NCBI GenBank assembly: GCA_038030265.1
Contig: CM075940.1
Coordinates: 13,702,001 to 13,766,000, forward strand
Source: Corythucha ciliata
Lineage: Eukaryota > Arthropoda > Insecta > Hemiptera > Tingidae
DNA length: 64,000 nt
Direction of reading: 5' to 3'
Shown here in pieces: positions 50,280-61,680 of this stretch; positions within the stretch are counted from its first letter, which is position 1, and the number at the start of each line of letters is the position of its first letter. The position numbers and the translations under genes are program-made. The notes under the pieces are model-generated. The model was not told the origin of the DNA. It made no database searches and saw only the letters and a program-made list of their open reading frames with translations.

Positions 50280-51200
50280 TTGGTTCCAATTGGGCCAATC
50301 TTAGGACCAATAGAGTCAGATTTGCCAATTTCGGGGCGTGAATAGCCGGTTTAGCAATTTTTAGGGTACGACACGTCAGTTCGGACATTTTCAAGGAGGA
50401 AGTAGTCAGTTTGGACATTTTTGGAGCGTGATTGGTTCGTTATGCCATTTTTAGGCACGAATTTTGGACATTTTACGAGCTATTTGAGTCAGAAATTTAA
50501 CTCGCGAATAACAAGTTTGGCTATTTTTAGGGCACTTTTTGGCAATCATTTTAGGCAATTCCAGAATATCCAGTTGGGCTATTTTTAGGACATGAATCGT
50601 CAGCTCAGCCATTTTCAAGGAGCGAATGGTCAGTTTGGCCCTTTTTGTAGTGCCAAACTAGGTCGGTTTCCATTATTCGGACACGAATATCATCAGTTCA
50701 GACACTTTTAGGATCGAATCTTCAGTTTAGCCATTTTTCTGGTGATTTGAGTCAAATTTGCCAATTTCAGGGCGCGAATAGCCAGTTTGGCTATTTTGAG
50801 GGCACAATTACATCGTCAGTTTAGGCACTTTCAAGGCGCAAAGTGAGTTAGATTTATCAATTTTAGGGCACGATTCGTCAGTTTGCCCATTTTTAGAGCG
50901 TGTATGGTTCGTTTTGTACTTTCATGGCAGGAATATCGTCTGTTTAGAAATTTTCACGTTGCGAATCGTCAGTTTAGCAATTTTAAGGGTGAATTTAAGT
51001 CCGTTTTGCCAATTTTAGGGTGTGAAAAGCCAGTTGGGCTATTTTCAAGGCGTGAATCGTCAGTTTAACCATTTTTAGGGTGAAAAGAGTCTGATTTGCC
51101 AGTTTTAGGTCATGAATAGTCAGCGAGAGTTTTTCAGGGCACGAATGTGCGCTAAATTCTGACATTTATTGAGCGAGAATCGTTAGTTTAACCGCTAATG
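50280..51200 (-). repeat. Degenerate ~30-bp repeat field, family B
   Basis: Imperfect units around CGTCAGTTTAGCCATTTTTAGGGC(G)CGAAT, repeated about 30 times. The same family returns at 57060-57990 and begins again at the very end of the window (63965-64000). Confidence 0.85.
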
Positions 51201-51756
51201 GTCGGTTTGTCACGTGACTCAACTCTTTTTTCGAGGGAATTTACTCCAAAAGATGGTTACTTGCATCGTGTTACCAATACCACACAGACGACAGAGGGAC
51301 CAAAGATGGCGTATTGCCGTACCTGTGCTTTAAAGGATCTCTTCCGAGACCAGCGACCACGCGAAACACGATTTTTTAGAGACTTAGAAATGGCGCCGGC
51401 GGCCACTAATCTGCGTTTCTAGATAGACACAGCGTATTGGCGATTTCTAAATTTTAGTTTCGATTTCGAATCACCTCTTTTCTCAATTGTAGCCGTGAAT
51501 TAGCGGTTATTATTCACTTTTAGCCGGAAATTAGCGTTTTTTCTCAGTTTTACCCGCGAATGAGCGCGGAAGCCGCCAGAGACGAAGTTGCGGAAATTGA
51601 TTTGTGTCGTTTACATGAATAAGCTTGAAAGAAGTGTATTACATAATTTTCACAAAAATAGGGAGCAAATGGTAATTTTCAAGTCTTGGAATTTTGAAAA
51701 AAGGAAAAAAAGGTAACAAATGATTTTGAACTTAATGTAGGGGGAGGGGGGAGACT
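51201..51756. other. 3' flank of APC6/CDC16, no gene seen
   Basis: A short family A repeat stretch at 51470-51560, then AT-rich sequence. Presumed 3' UTR of the minus-strand gene. Confidence 0.5.
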
Positions 51757-54700
51757 TCAAGTAGTATCTGACATGAGCGTGTCTTGGACGTCCATTTCTT
51801 CATTGATACTACGAGGAGGGCTACTGCCTTTTTCGGGAGGAGTAATACTAGCAACGGATTCGGTGTCTGTGGGACTTGTAGCTGGAGTCACTTGCCTTGC
51901 GACAGTCGTAGTAGTCGGAGCGGGCATTGAAATGTCTTCGTCTACACCAAAAATTTAATTAACGAATGAATTATGTTTAAACATGTATAAGACTGTCGGT
52001 TCACCGTCAGATGGAAACGGCTCTTGTCCCAGTTGTTCCATGACGTAATTAAGCATCGTTGTGCTAAAAGCGTCGTCTCGTCGCAAACCTAGAGATCTGT
52101 GGAAAGAGTCGGCTGCTTCACCGAGCCTTCCAGTAATAGCTTGAATGAATCCAATGCTGGCGTAAGTTGATGGGTTGAGCGGAACTAGGATCAATGCCTG
52201 AGAATTGTGTGAATGAGAAGCAACGAACAAGCAACTCCCGATTAAAATATTTTTACGTGATTATGATAGGCCAAAGCTTTTTCATATTTCTTCAGTTTCC
52301 TACACACGTGTCCCAAATTATTGTAAAGAGGTTCCCACTTGCACGTCAGTATGGGCTCATTGACCTCTGCAACTCTATCCAAAGCTTCCTCGAATAATTG
52401 TTCGGCTTTTTCGTAACTGAAAATAAAGATGGAGACATGACTGGAGTCGGCGTGAAGATGAGTGGCACATACTCAAGATTTTGGTAAGCTAGGACACCCA
52501 ATTCGTGAATAACAAAAGGATCGGATGGAGCGATGACTTTAGCTTCTCTAAGAAATTTGTCGGCTAATTTAAAATTGGTAGTTAGGCCACACTCTATCCC
52601 AATATACAGCTGAGGCAAGTGACACCTGAGGAAAAGGGCAAAATTGAAATTGCGATAAAAGACAAGAGGACCGTGTAAATGAAAACAAATATACCCTTTC
52701 ATAAGTTGCGAAGACTTGAAATATGCAGCCATAGCTTGATCGTGCTCGTTTTCAACGGCGAAAGTATGGCCGTAGGCTAGCCAGGCTGGCCCAAAAAGTT
52801 TGTCGAGAGCTGTGGCTTTGCTCAAGTATCGTCTAGAGGGATCAATTTTTCCTGTCATTCACAAAAAAAAAACAAACAAAGTTAAGTTTGATTTGATCAG
52901 TTTTATGAAAATCAATTCAGCTCACCTTTTAGATAATAGTAACATCCGACAGCAAACCATGAGACAGCGAGGTCTGGTCTTTGGTCGAGTAATTCATGAG
53001 CCAACTGGAAAAGATCTGGGAACAGGCGATATCAATTTGAAATTCCGATTCCGTAATTCACTGTAAAATGACATTGAATCGTACCGTTCCCTCGTTTTAA
53101 TTCAACTAAACAACCGACATGTATGGGAAGGCACGCCGAATGGTTAGGATCTTGCGAGAGAATGCTGAAAAAAATTGGTTTGGATCAGTTTACTAAAAAT
53201 AGATGTTATACACATCTTCGATTGTCATTACTTGGAAGTAATTTCGATGCACTCGGTATAAGAGCATGCGTAGTAACTTCTTTCAGCTTTTGCGGCCAAC
53301 ATATCAAGATTGTCCTTCAACCGAGGGGGAATCTGCGAGAAAAAAAAATTGATGAATGAAAGGAGAAAAAAAGGGCAAATTGGACAATGATGAACGAAAA
53401 ATAGCACCTTAACAGAATCTCTGGCAGGAACACAATGATATTTTTTCAAAAGACTCTCATAAATGCTGCGGACAAATTTTTCTTCCGCTTTTGATTTGCA
53501 TTGGGAAGAAAACGGTAGCAAACGCATCAAATCTTGTTCTGAAATAAAGGAATGTACTTTAAATTATTTTTCTTGGCATCGTCAATACCATTTGTACCTT
53601 CATAAGATGCAAGCATCTGATGTTGAATTAATGCTTCGAACGCGTCGTAACAAAATACATCGCGCATTAGAGCACTTTTAAAGCAACACGAAGAGAATTT
53701 TCTGTTATCTAGAGCTTCGTAAACGCATCCTTTCAGGAACAGAATGGCACTATCGGGCTGAAACAAGTCACTTAATCGATGAAACTAGAACGAATTGAAG
53801 GTGAAATACAGAGGAACTCACCGATTCTAAACCGGGGAATGGAGGACCGTTACCACTCCAAACGAGATTGAACATGGCGTTCGAGCGATTCGTAGGAAGA
53901 TCGGGAAGGAGATTCGTGTCAACGACTTCCGTCATATTGATGCCCGAACCCTGGGAGATGTCAGTGGCGCAGCACGAGTGCGTCGGCTCACCGCCCTGTC
54001 GTTTTGGTTCGCTGGCAGCGTCGAACGAGTCGGTAAATATCAATTTGGCCGAAGCCGAGCGCCTTGATTCACCGCCCATGGGGCACCGAGTTCCATCCGT
54101 GTGAAGAGCCGAATTTTTCACCTTCCCCTCGGGTGTTAGTAGAACCAAAGCTGAAGTATACTCTTTGGCTTCCATGAGACATTTTGCCGCCAAATATCTG
54201 CATACTAAATAAGTCTAAAAATATTTCCCATCTCGTTATTTTCATCTTAAAATTGAACAAGAAAAGGTAATTTAAAACAAATTGAATTACTTTATGAAGG
54301 CCTCGGCTTTGAATACAGAAAGCAGCGCGGTGGTACTGTTTCAGGTAGTACATACATTGAGCCAACCAGAATACATCGTATGGTTGGCCGTCACTAATTG
54401 AAACGACCTTGTCAGCCCAAAACAAAGCCGATTCATACATGTGCTGAAAGAACAGAACTCAAAACATTACTCAATAAAAACGCCGAAGACGCAGGGCCTG
54501 AAACATGAACTGCTCTGCAAGGTATTTCATGGTTCTTAACTTGTGTCAGATTTACTAAGTGAATTAAAGTTAGCTGTCCCTGCTCGGAATACTAGGCAGC
54601 ATACGTTGGTTCCGGAAAACCCGACGAAAGCGTGAAATCCTCGAAATAATGTATTGCAACGCTATGCGAGCAAAGTCAACCCGCAGTGGAGTGGAGACGT

Positions 54701-57700
54701 ATGGGTAGCCCTCCCCCCATATCCTCCAAAGCCAGGAAGAGGCAACAGAAAAGGAAAAATTAAATTTTAATAAATCGAGGAAAGGACGGACAGAGAGAAC
54801 AAAGGAGTAGAACTTTTGAGAAGTCCTGCGAGATCGTCGGAGAGGTCAATTTTTATTGAAAATTCCAACGCAAGCGTGATTTTTATTTTTTGTTCTTTTA
54901 GTATTCTTTTTTGTAATCCCCCACAACATACGTGTTTTGTTTTACTTTGGCCCAAGAGCTTTAAATTTTCGTTGTGATCTCCCCCTTCCCTAGGTGCTCG
55001 TGGTGTATCCAAAACCACCACGGTGCAGCATCCAACCCAAAAACGCATGGTAAGTTTCACCATTTTCGCGGCACCGGCGTTTAGGCCGTTTTTAGGGTTT
55101 GATTAGCCAGTCAAGCCCTTTTATGTGTAATGCATGTGTTTTTGGTGCTTTTGTAGTGTTTTTTCAGTGCTTTTGTGGTGCGTGTTTTATAGTGTCAGTT
55201 TATCAAGTGCTAAGGGTGCATGTAACCAACGCGGGGAAGGGGGGGGTCGACTATGAAAAAAAGGGGGGGGTGTAATACAATATGTACTACTTTTTGCCTT
55301 AACAAATATGGTCACCGTGAGTCAGTACCGGCATTAGACATTTGGCGCCCCCAGACGAATATTTCACCAGCGCCCCCCATGAAGTCACCGTTCAGAATAA
55401 GCCTTCTCGAATTTTCTCCATTATAACGATCTATTAACGATTTGATCTCCATTTTAGCTGTAAATTAGCAATTCTTCGCCATTTTAGCCGTGAGTAAGCG
55501 ATTGATCTCCATTTTAGCCGCGAATCAGCGATTTTTCTGAATGTTTGCAGTGAATTCGAGTGTTTCCTGATTTAGCTGCTAATGAGCGATTTTTATCGAT
55601 TTCATCGATGAATTGTTTCTTTGTACTAATTTTAGCTAAGAATTAGCGATTTTTTCGTGTATTAGCGCTTTTTTTCAGTTTGAGCCACGAACTTACCTTT
55701 AGAAGACAAAAATTGTCTTTCCATACTTCTAGCCTCAATAATTAGCGCTTTTTCTATAGTTTATACGCGGAAAGCTTAAGGAAATTTTAGCCGCTAATTA
55801 GCTAAGTATTTATCTTAATTTTAGCCGTCATTTAGCGCTTTTTCTCACTTCTGTCTGTGCGTGAATCACTAGCGTACCGAAATAGTGGTGAGGAGGGTGG
55901 ACCAATCCGACCCCCGAAAACCATAAGGATGGAAAAATGAGGATTTTTAGGTTCTACGTTCATGGATGTGGGTACGTCAAAACGAGTTTTGGTGAGCGGT
56001 TGGACAGCGATCAGGCAGGTTGCGTGTGATCAAGCAAAGAGTGTAGCTGTATATTCGATTTAGCCCACGTGCTATTCTGAAGGCTCAAATGGAGAGGAAT
56101 CGCACCTTCCGGGGGGGGGGGGTAACTTCACGGCTTAAATTGAGAAAATACGCTGATCCCCAGTTTTGTTTAGGTCAAAGCGGATAAAGATGATGATTAA
56201 GGCGCACTGATAATATGGTGTTCATGGGCAAGTACGCAGCAAAAGATTGGGTAAAAGCGCTAATATCTCGGTAAAACTGTGAAAAACCATTCATTCGCAG
56301 AATCTTTATAAAACTTCCAGACCAAAATTCATAAAAATATTACTGAATCGCGGTGTATAGATGCCACTTTATCGCTAAAATTAAGAAAAACCAAAATTAG
56401 CTGTTCTTTGGTAAAATCAAGACGTGCCCCGGTTTTTGCAATCGCAAAAAGGAAAAAAAATGGCTAAAAAAGAGGGCAAGAAGTAACGCTAATTCAAAGC
56501 TATAAAAGTGGACAAAATCTCGGCTAAAATTGCTAAAATTGAGAAACATGGCCAATTCGCAACTGAAATTGCAAAAAATCTCGCATTCGCGGATACAATA
56601 GAGAAAGTCCGCAGCTAAATTTGCGAAAAGCGCTCATCCACGACTGAAATTGTAGAAGAATGACGAATTAGCAGCTAAAATTGGGAAAAAAGGTAGTCCA
56701 CGGCAAAAATTGAGAAAATCGCTGATTAAATATCTGATAAAATTGAGAAAAATCTAAAAAAATGTAAACAAGCGCTAATTAGCAGCTAAAATTATGGATG
56801 AAATTGGGAAAAATGCTAATTCGCGGATACAAATGAAAAAATTCGGTCCTGAATATTAACATTTGCCCCGAAAAACTTTTATACCTGGAATTTTCCCCCT
56901 GTGTTCAGGTCTACTGTATTCGCCTATGGGACGGCCCATGCTCGGTGCGTAAACGCAAGTGGTCCGTTTATCGTTCTAAGACGCGAATATCCATGTTTGT
57001 CCATTGTCTGGGGCGGGGGGGGGGTGTAGGGAGCCACTTTGAAGGCGACTCGTCATCAACACTATGTCTCAGGGCGTAAATGATCAGTTTGACCATTTTT
57101 AGAGCGTGAACTGCCAGTATCAAGCCATGGGCTTGAATAGTACAATTTTGCTATTTTTAGGGCACGAGTTAGGATGTTCAAGGCGTGAAGGCTCAGTTTG
57201 ACCATTTTATACGCGCGAACGGTCGATTTTGCCATTTTCAGTTGATGAGGTCGTCATGATTATGTATAAAAAACACCGATGTGCAAGGTGTTTTTGGCAC
57301 GTTTTCAGAGCAGGAATTTTGGAGCTTTTCAAAGCGCGAATCGTCAGTTTAACCATTCCCAAGCCGCATAGAGTCAGTACGGCGCAAACTGTCGGTATGG
57401 TCATTTTTAGGGCGTCAATATAGTCTATGTGATATTTTAAGGGCACGAATCCGTCATTTTAGTCAGTTGTCGGGTATGAACTCAGTTTAGCCACTTTCAA
57501 GGTGCGAATCGTTATTATTACCATTTTGTGGAAGCAGTCAGTCTTGTTATATTTAAGGTGCGAATAGTCAGTTTGCCATTTCTAGGGCGCAAATTGTCAG
57601 TATGGTCATTTATTGGAGCTGAATAGTCAGTATGATATTTTCAGGGCACGAATCGACGCAGTTTTGTCCATTTCGGGGTACGAATAGTCAGTTATTTGTC

Positions 57701-58449
57701 TTTAGAGGGGGAATTGCCGGTTTGGCCATTCTCTAGGCGCGAATGGTCAGTTTGACTGTTTTACAGACAGGAATCACCAGTTCAGGCATTTTCAACGCGC
57801 GAACAGTCTGTTTTAAAATTCTAAGCGCGGCAATAGTCGATTTTGTAATTTTCAGGACAGGAATATTTTGATTAGGCATTTTCGGGGCTCGAAACGTCAG
57901 ATTATCCATTTTTATAGTAGGAATAGCTAGTTAACTTATTTTTAGACAGTGAATTGCAGTCAAGCCATTTTTAGTGGAGCGAAGCACACAATTTCCCGGA
58001 GCCTTCCCCCTCCCCTGAAAATCCTGAATTCGCGTCTGGCGAACCGTTAACGAGAGTCCTAAAACACCCAAAACTTCACGCGACAACAATCCTTAGCATC
58101 TAAATACAAATGAAACACTCACGCTGTCCATGTAAGACCGAACAAGTGACCGAAGGTTTTGAAGCAGGATATTCAAGTTTGAAGCCCCCTTAGAATCTTT
58201 TTGTGCCGGCTCGTCTTCATCGTGCATACAATCGTCCGAATCCACGTCCGGAATGGGCGACATATGCTGTTGAGCCGGTTTACGACGAACCCTCCTCGTG
58301 AATGGCAGCATTTGACCGAAAGGAACGTACACACGATACAAATTACCGTCCCAAGCAAATTTCCAACCCTTGAAACGCTTGGAATCCCAAACGAATATTA
58401 TTACTGAAGTGTACAAGACAAGTAATACGAAGATTAACAGCCAGTACAT
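51757..58449 (-). CDS. CDC16: Anaphase-promoting complex subunit 6 (CDC16), 13 exons, unusual first exon
   Basis: A TPR scaffold subunit of the APC/C ubiquitin ligase that drives mitotic exit. Exons: 58123-58449, 54291-54443, 53822-54214, 53598-53757, 53408-53538, 53232-53332, 53085-53164, 52926-53015, 52695-52851, 52473-52625, 52257-52416, 52005-52197, 51757-51941. They total 2283 nt, 760 residues, every phase consistent. TPR landmarks: MYESALFWADKVV, YDVFWLAQCMYYL, RYLAAKCLMEAKEY, VSWFAVGCYYLKG, YLSKATALDKLFGPAWLAYG, ENEHDQAMAAYF, KWEPLYNNLGHVCRKLKKYE, NPSTYASIGF and GLRRDDAFSTTML, then an acidic MDVQDTLMSDTT tail like the vertebrate end. Exon 3 carries a poorly conserved insertion (~130 residues). 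Exon 1 ends LRSLVRSYMDS and joins HMYESALFW exactly as in the family, but the same open frame reaches back through a hydrophobic helix. If translation starts at Met75 (MHDEDEP), a normal cytosolic APC6 of 686 residues results. Confidence 0.92.
54444..58122. repeat. Intron 1 of APC6/CDC16, filled with degenerate repeats
   Basis: The 3.68-kb intron (AGC|GTGAGT to CTTTCAG|CAC) contains family A units reversed at about 55430-55860 and forward at 56080-56880, and family B units at 57060-57990. G runs lie at 55237-55246, 55263-55270, 56108-56119 and 57014-57026. No exon seen. Confidence 0.8.
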
Positions 58450-58720
58450 TTGAATTGTTGTACACAATTTCTCACTCGAGCGTTATCAACCACAGTCGTA
58501 CAATCAACGGCAGCAAGAAAACGCTTTCGCCGCCGGTAATCCCTTCCACGTGTGACGTCATGGTTGAGGTAAAACTCCAGATAGCCTTCTCTAAAAGTGT
58601 AACCTTCCCTCCCAAGAAATTGTGACTTTGCTAATTTTTACTTGTCGTTATTTTTTATTCCAAATTAGATCCCCCGTGAGATTGTAAATAACGTAACTTT
58701 TGGATATTCAAGCTGAGGAA
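58450..58720. promoter_or_regulatory. Compact head-to-head promoter with E-box and CRE
   Basis: 271 bp separate the minus-strand APC6 first ATG from a plus-strand ATG. A CACGTG E-box (58547-58552) is directly followed by the perfect palindrome TGACGTCA (58553-58560), a CREB/ATF site. This density and placement suit a bidirectional promoter. Direction of use is inferred, not seen. Confidence 0.65.
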
Positions 58721-58786
58721 ATGGCTGTAAATGCTGGTGGAAGTTCAACAGTTTCGGAGGACCGAAGTTTCTACGATGACAAAGAC
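58721..58786 (+). CDS. Probable first coding exon of an unidentified gene
   Basis: ATG at 58721 opens 22 codons reading MAVNAGGSSTVSEDRSFYDD then KD, ending at a good donor (GAC|GTATGTG) in phase 0. It is placed just beyond the bidirectional promoter, as expected for a gene divergent from APC6. A faint likeness of SEDRSFY to N-termini of N-terminal Xaa-Pro-Lys methyltransferases is too short to use. No second exon was found before 64000, so the gene would have a long intron or the exon is spurious. Confidence 0.45.
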
Positions 58787-59759
58787 GTATGTGATTAGTT
58801 TAGCGTAATGATCTTAACTATTGTGTATTTTTATCGTTCGAGTACTATAATAATAGTAATAAGAGTCTTTTCCTATGGGAAGATTAGCCAGAGGAACTCT
58901 ATTCTTGTGGCTCAACCGGAAACCTTAGCCTCCAGACATATCCAACTTCACTTGTCCTATATTTTGTTGATCGTACAAGCCATTACCAAAGCCAGTACTA
59001 GGTGGTTTACCTCGGGTAGATCGACTTGTTCAAGTAGCCATAAATATGTGACAGGGACAGGGCCGTTTCTAGCCCCCGCGGGCCGCTTGACGAGCACTTT
59101 CGTAGCCCCCTCCCCCCGCTCATTGGTCCAAGGAGCGCCAGACACACTCAGAGTTGTCTCATTTTGGACCTGAGATTCACGTTTCACAGCAAAACAGGCG
59201 GTCCCTGGGGCCAAGTAGTCGCTGTCCGAGGCTAAAGTTATAGCACTATTTGCCGATGATTCATGTTAGGCTGAATTTCTCTTGTTTGTAATTTTGAAAT
59301 TTCCATTTATAAAACCACACAAATACTTTTAGGGATTAAAATAAATTTTTAACGCCAGGTGTATCGCATTCTGGCATTTACTTCATGTTATGTGGTTCCA
59401 TCTTCAAAGTTCAAGGGCTAAAATATCCACAATTTTCATACGGAAACATCTAATTTTTTTGGAATATGAGTATCTGCTATGTGGAATATGAGTTTGCCAG
59501 ATATTTATTTGTGCATATTGAGAACGGGGGGGGGGGGACACCTGAGCGCCAAAAGGACCGATTTGCATTAGTTTGGACCAAAGCGCCAATCAGTGGCGCC
59601 GAAACAGTTTCAATGAGGTGTAGCAGAACTCTGGAAAAAGGACCCACGGAACCTGGAAAAAGGACGGGAGCCCCCCCCCCCCCATTCATCAACCCCACCG
59701 CATGAGCGCAGATTGTCCCATAACTGTGGATGACACTAGTGTGGCGATAAAGGATGTAT
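58787..59759. other. No gene seen
   Basis: Contains G and C runs (59525-59537 and 59672-59684). If the exon at 58721 is real, this is its first intron. Confidence 0.4.
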
Positions 59760-60960
59760 AGAGAAAACCGCCAATTCGTGGCTTCTGAATTCAACTTCGT
59801 GGCTAAAATTGAGATAAAACGCTAATTTCAGGCACAAAGTAAAATTAAGGCAAATTACTAATGGGGAACTTGCACATTTTTCAAGCACTGGTGTTTCTTG
59901 AAGAGGGCTTTTCCACAATGCTATTGCTCACATTAAGCATTGAAATCAATAAAGGGTTTATTTAGAGCGAACTTTTAAACATTTTGAGTGGGGATTTGAT
60001 AACGTCAAAGCCTATTTAATGAAATGAATGGTGTGAGGAAGAGGGGGGTAAGACACATTTTCATGGGGACAATTTTTATTGTTATTTGTAAACAAAAAAT
60101 CTTAAGAGTGCCCTAATCACATGCTTCAAAACTAGGGATTGACGTCATTGGCACTGGCACTAATTGAGGAATGGCACTAATTTGCGTCTGAAACTTGTAA
60201 AATACGATTATTTCGCGGATACATTTGACAAAACCCGCTAATTCACGGCTAAAATGAAGCTAAGGCGTAAATTCGCGGCTAACATTGTCAAATGGCGCTC
60301 ACTAGCAGCCAAAATGAAAAATTCGTCAATACGCGGATCAAACTAGGAAATATTTCGCGGCTAAAATTTGAGAAAAAAATGCTAATTCAAGATTTGAGAA
60401 AATCTGTTGATACGTGACTAAAACTGAGAAAAACCGTTAATTCCCACCGAATATTAAGATAAAGTGCTCATTCTCAACTAAAATGGAGAAAAACGCTGAT
60501 TCGCGGATCAAAGTTGAGAAACACGGCTAAAATTTAGCAAAAGCGGTGATTATCGGCTGAAATTGATAAATAATTCGCTGCTAAAACTGTAAAAACTCAC
60601 TATATTTCTTGGTAAAAATGCAATACACTCGTGTGGTGTAAGTTTTTCCACCCGTCCTCTCTGAATTGAAACATATGTTTATGGAGAGGACACTGCACTA
60701 CCCTTGTATAGTGTGTCGAATGGAAATCGCTATGAGATTCGCTGCTTAAAACAGTGAAAAACGACAATTCCCGGTTCAACATGAAAAAATCGCGCTGATT
60801 CGCGGATAAAATTTTGAAATGCTCAAATTCGTGACAAACATTTAGGAAAAATCCAGATTCGCGTCAAAAATTGAGAAAAACGGTAGTTATTAAGAAATCG
60901 CCAATGCACGGTTCCTAGAGACAAGCTCGTAGCTCAAATTTTAAAAATAGGTTCCATAAT
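59760..60960 (+). repeat. Degenerate ~30-bp repeat field, family A
   Basis: Units at 59760-59870 and 60150-60960 around GCTAATTCACGGCTAAAAT-GAGAAAAA, with a unique stretch between. Confidence 0.8.
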
Positions 60961-61004
60961 TTAACGTAACGTAAAAATTATACTCCCTGTTTAGATTAGG
61001 CCCC

Positions 61005-61105
61005 GCCACACAGAACGGGAACAGACTCGCAGACTGTACCGCTCCCGTTGCCATGGGGTTTTCGCCGTGCGGACCAGGCCACGGGCTGTTCGCGTTCTGT
61101 GTGGC
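61005..61105 (+). mobile_element. Small MITE family H, 101 bp
   Basis: Inverted ends GCCACACAGAACG and CGTTCTGTGTGGC, extended by GGGAACAG versus CTGTTCG next to them. No frame. Confidence 0.75.
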
Positions 61106-61680
61106 ATGACCTCATAGATATTTCAGGCCAGTGGGTGGGTATCCGCCGCTGCTCAAACCAGTGCCCTTGAGAAAATGACACTAAAATTTTAGAAGGTGAC
61201 CACCCCTCGATGGGGTTTTGGCCTTTGGGAGGTGGTTTCGATAATATTTTTGCACGAGTGATCTCGACTTCAAAGGGCCCACCTGGATCCGCCACTGCTC
61301 CAGTCACCAAAAACATTGGGGCCAAATTCTCACATGGGGGGGGGGCCTTTCGTCAGGTTCCAAGTCCCACGGTGCGTAAGCCCATCAAAAGCTTAATTCA
61401 CTAGTGCGTAAGAGCTTTCATTATTCTTTTTCTATATTCACCTTCTCAGTTCTCCCTTCCTTATTTTCTTTCGCCGCCCACGTTCTTCCTTCTTTCAACT
61501 TTCTTCTCCTTTTACCGTTTTTCCTCCTTTTTCATGATATATATCACCTCCAAGGTGTACTGCTACACCTTGGATGAAGTTTCGGCGCTACTGGCGCCAA
61601 TCTGCATTATATGCAGTGCCGGTCTTGGACAATTGGCGCCCCCGGGCGAACCTTTCACCAGCACCCCCGTCAAGTCACCG
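61106..61680. other. No gene seen; small perfect hairpin
   Basis: A 10-bp stem with 4-nt loop, CCAAGGTGTA-CTGC-TACACCTTGG, at 61550-61573. The rest is pyrimidine-rich (61420-61530) with a G run near 61337-61345. Confidence 0.55.
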
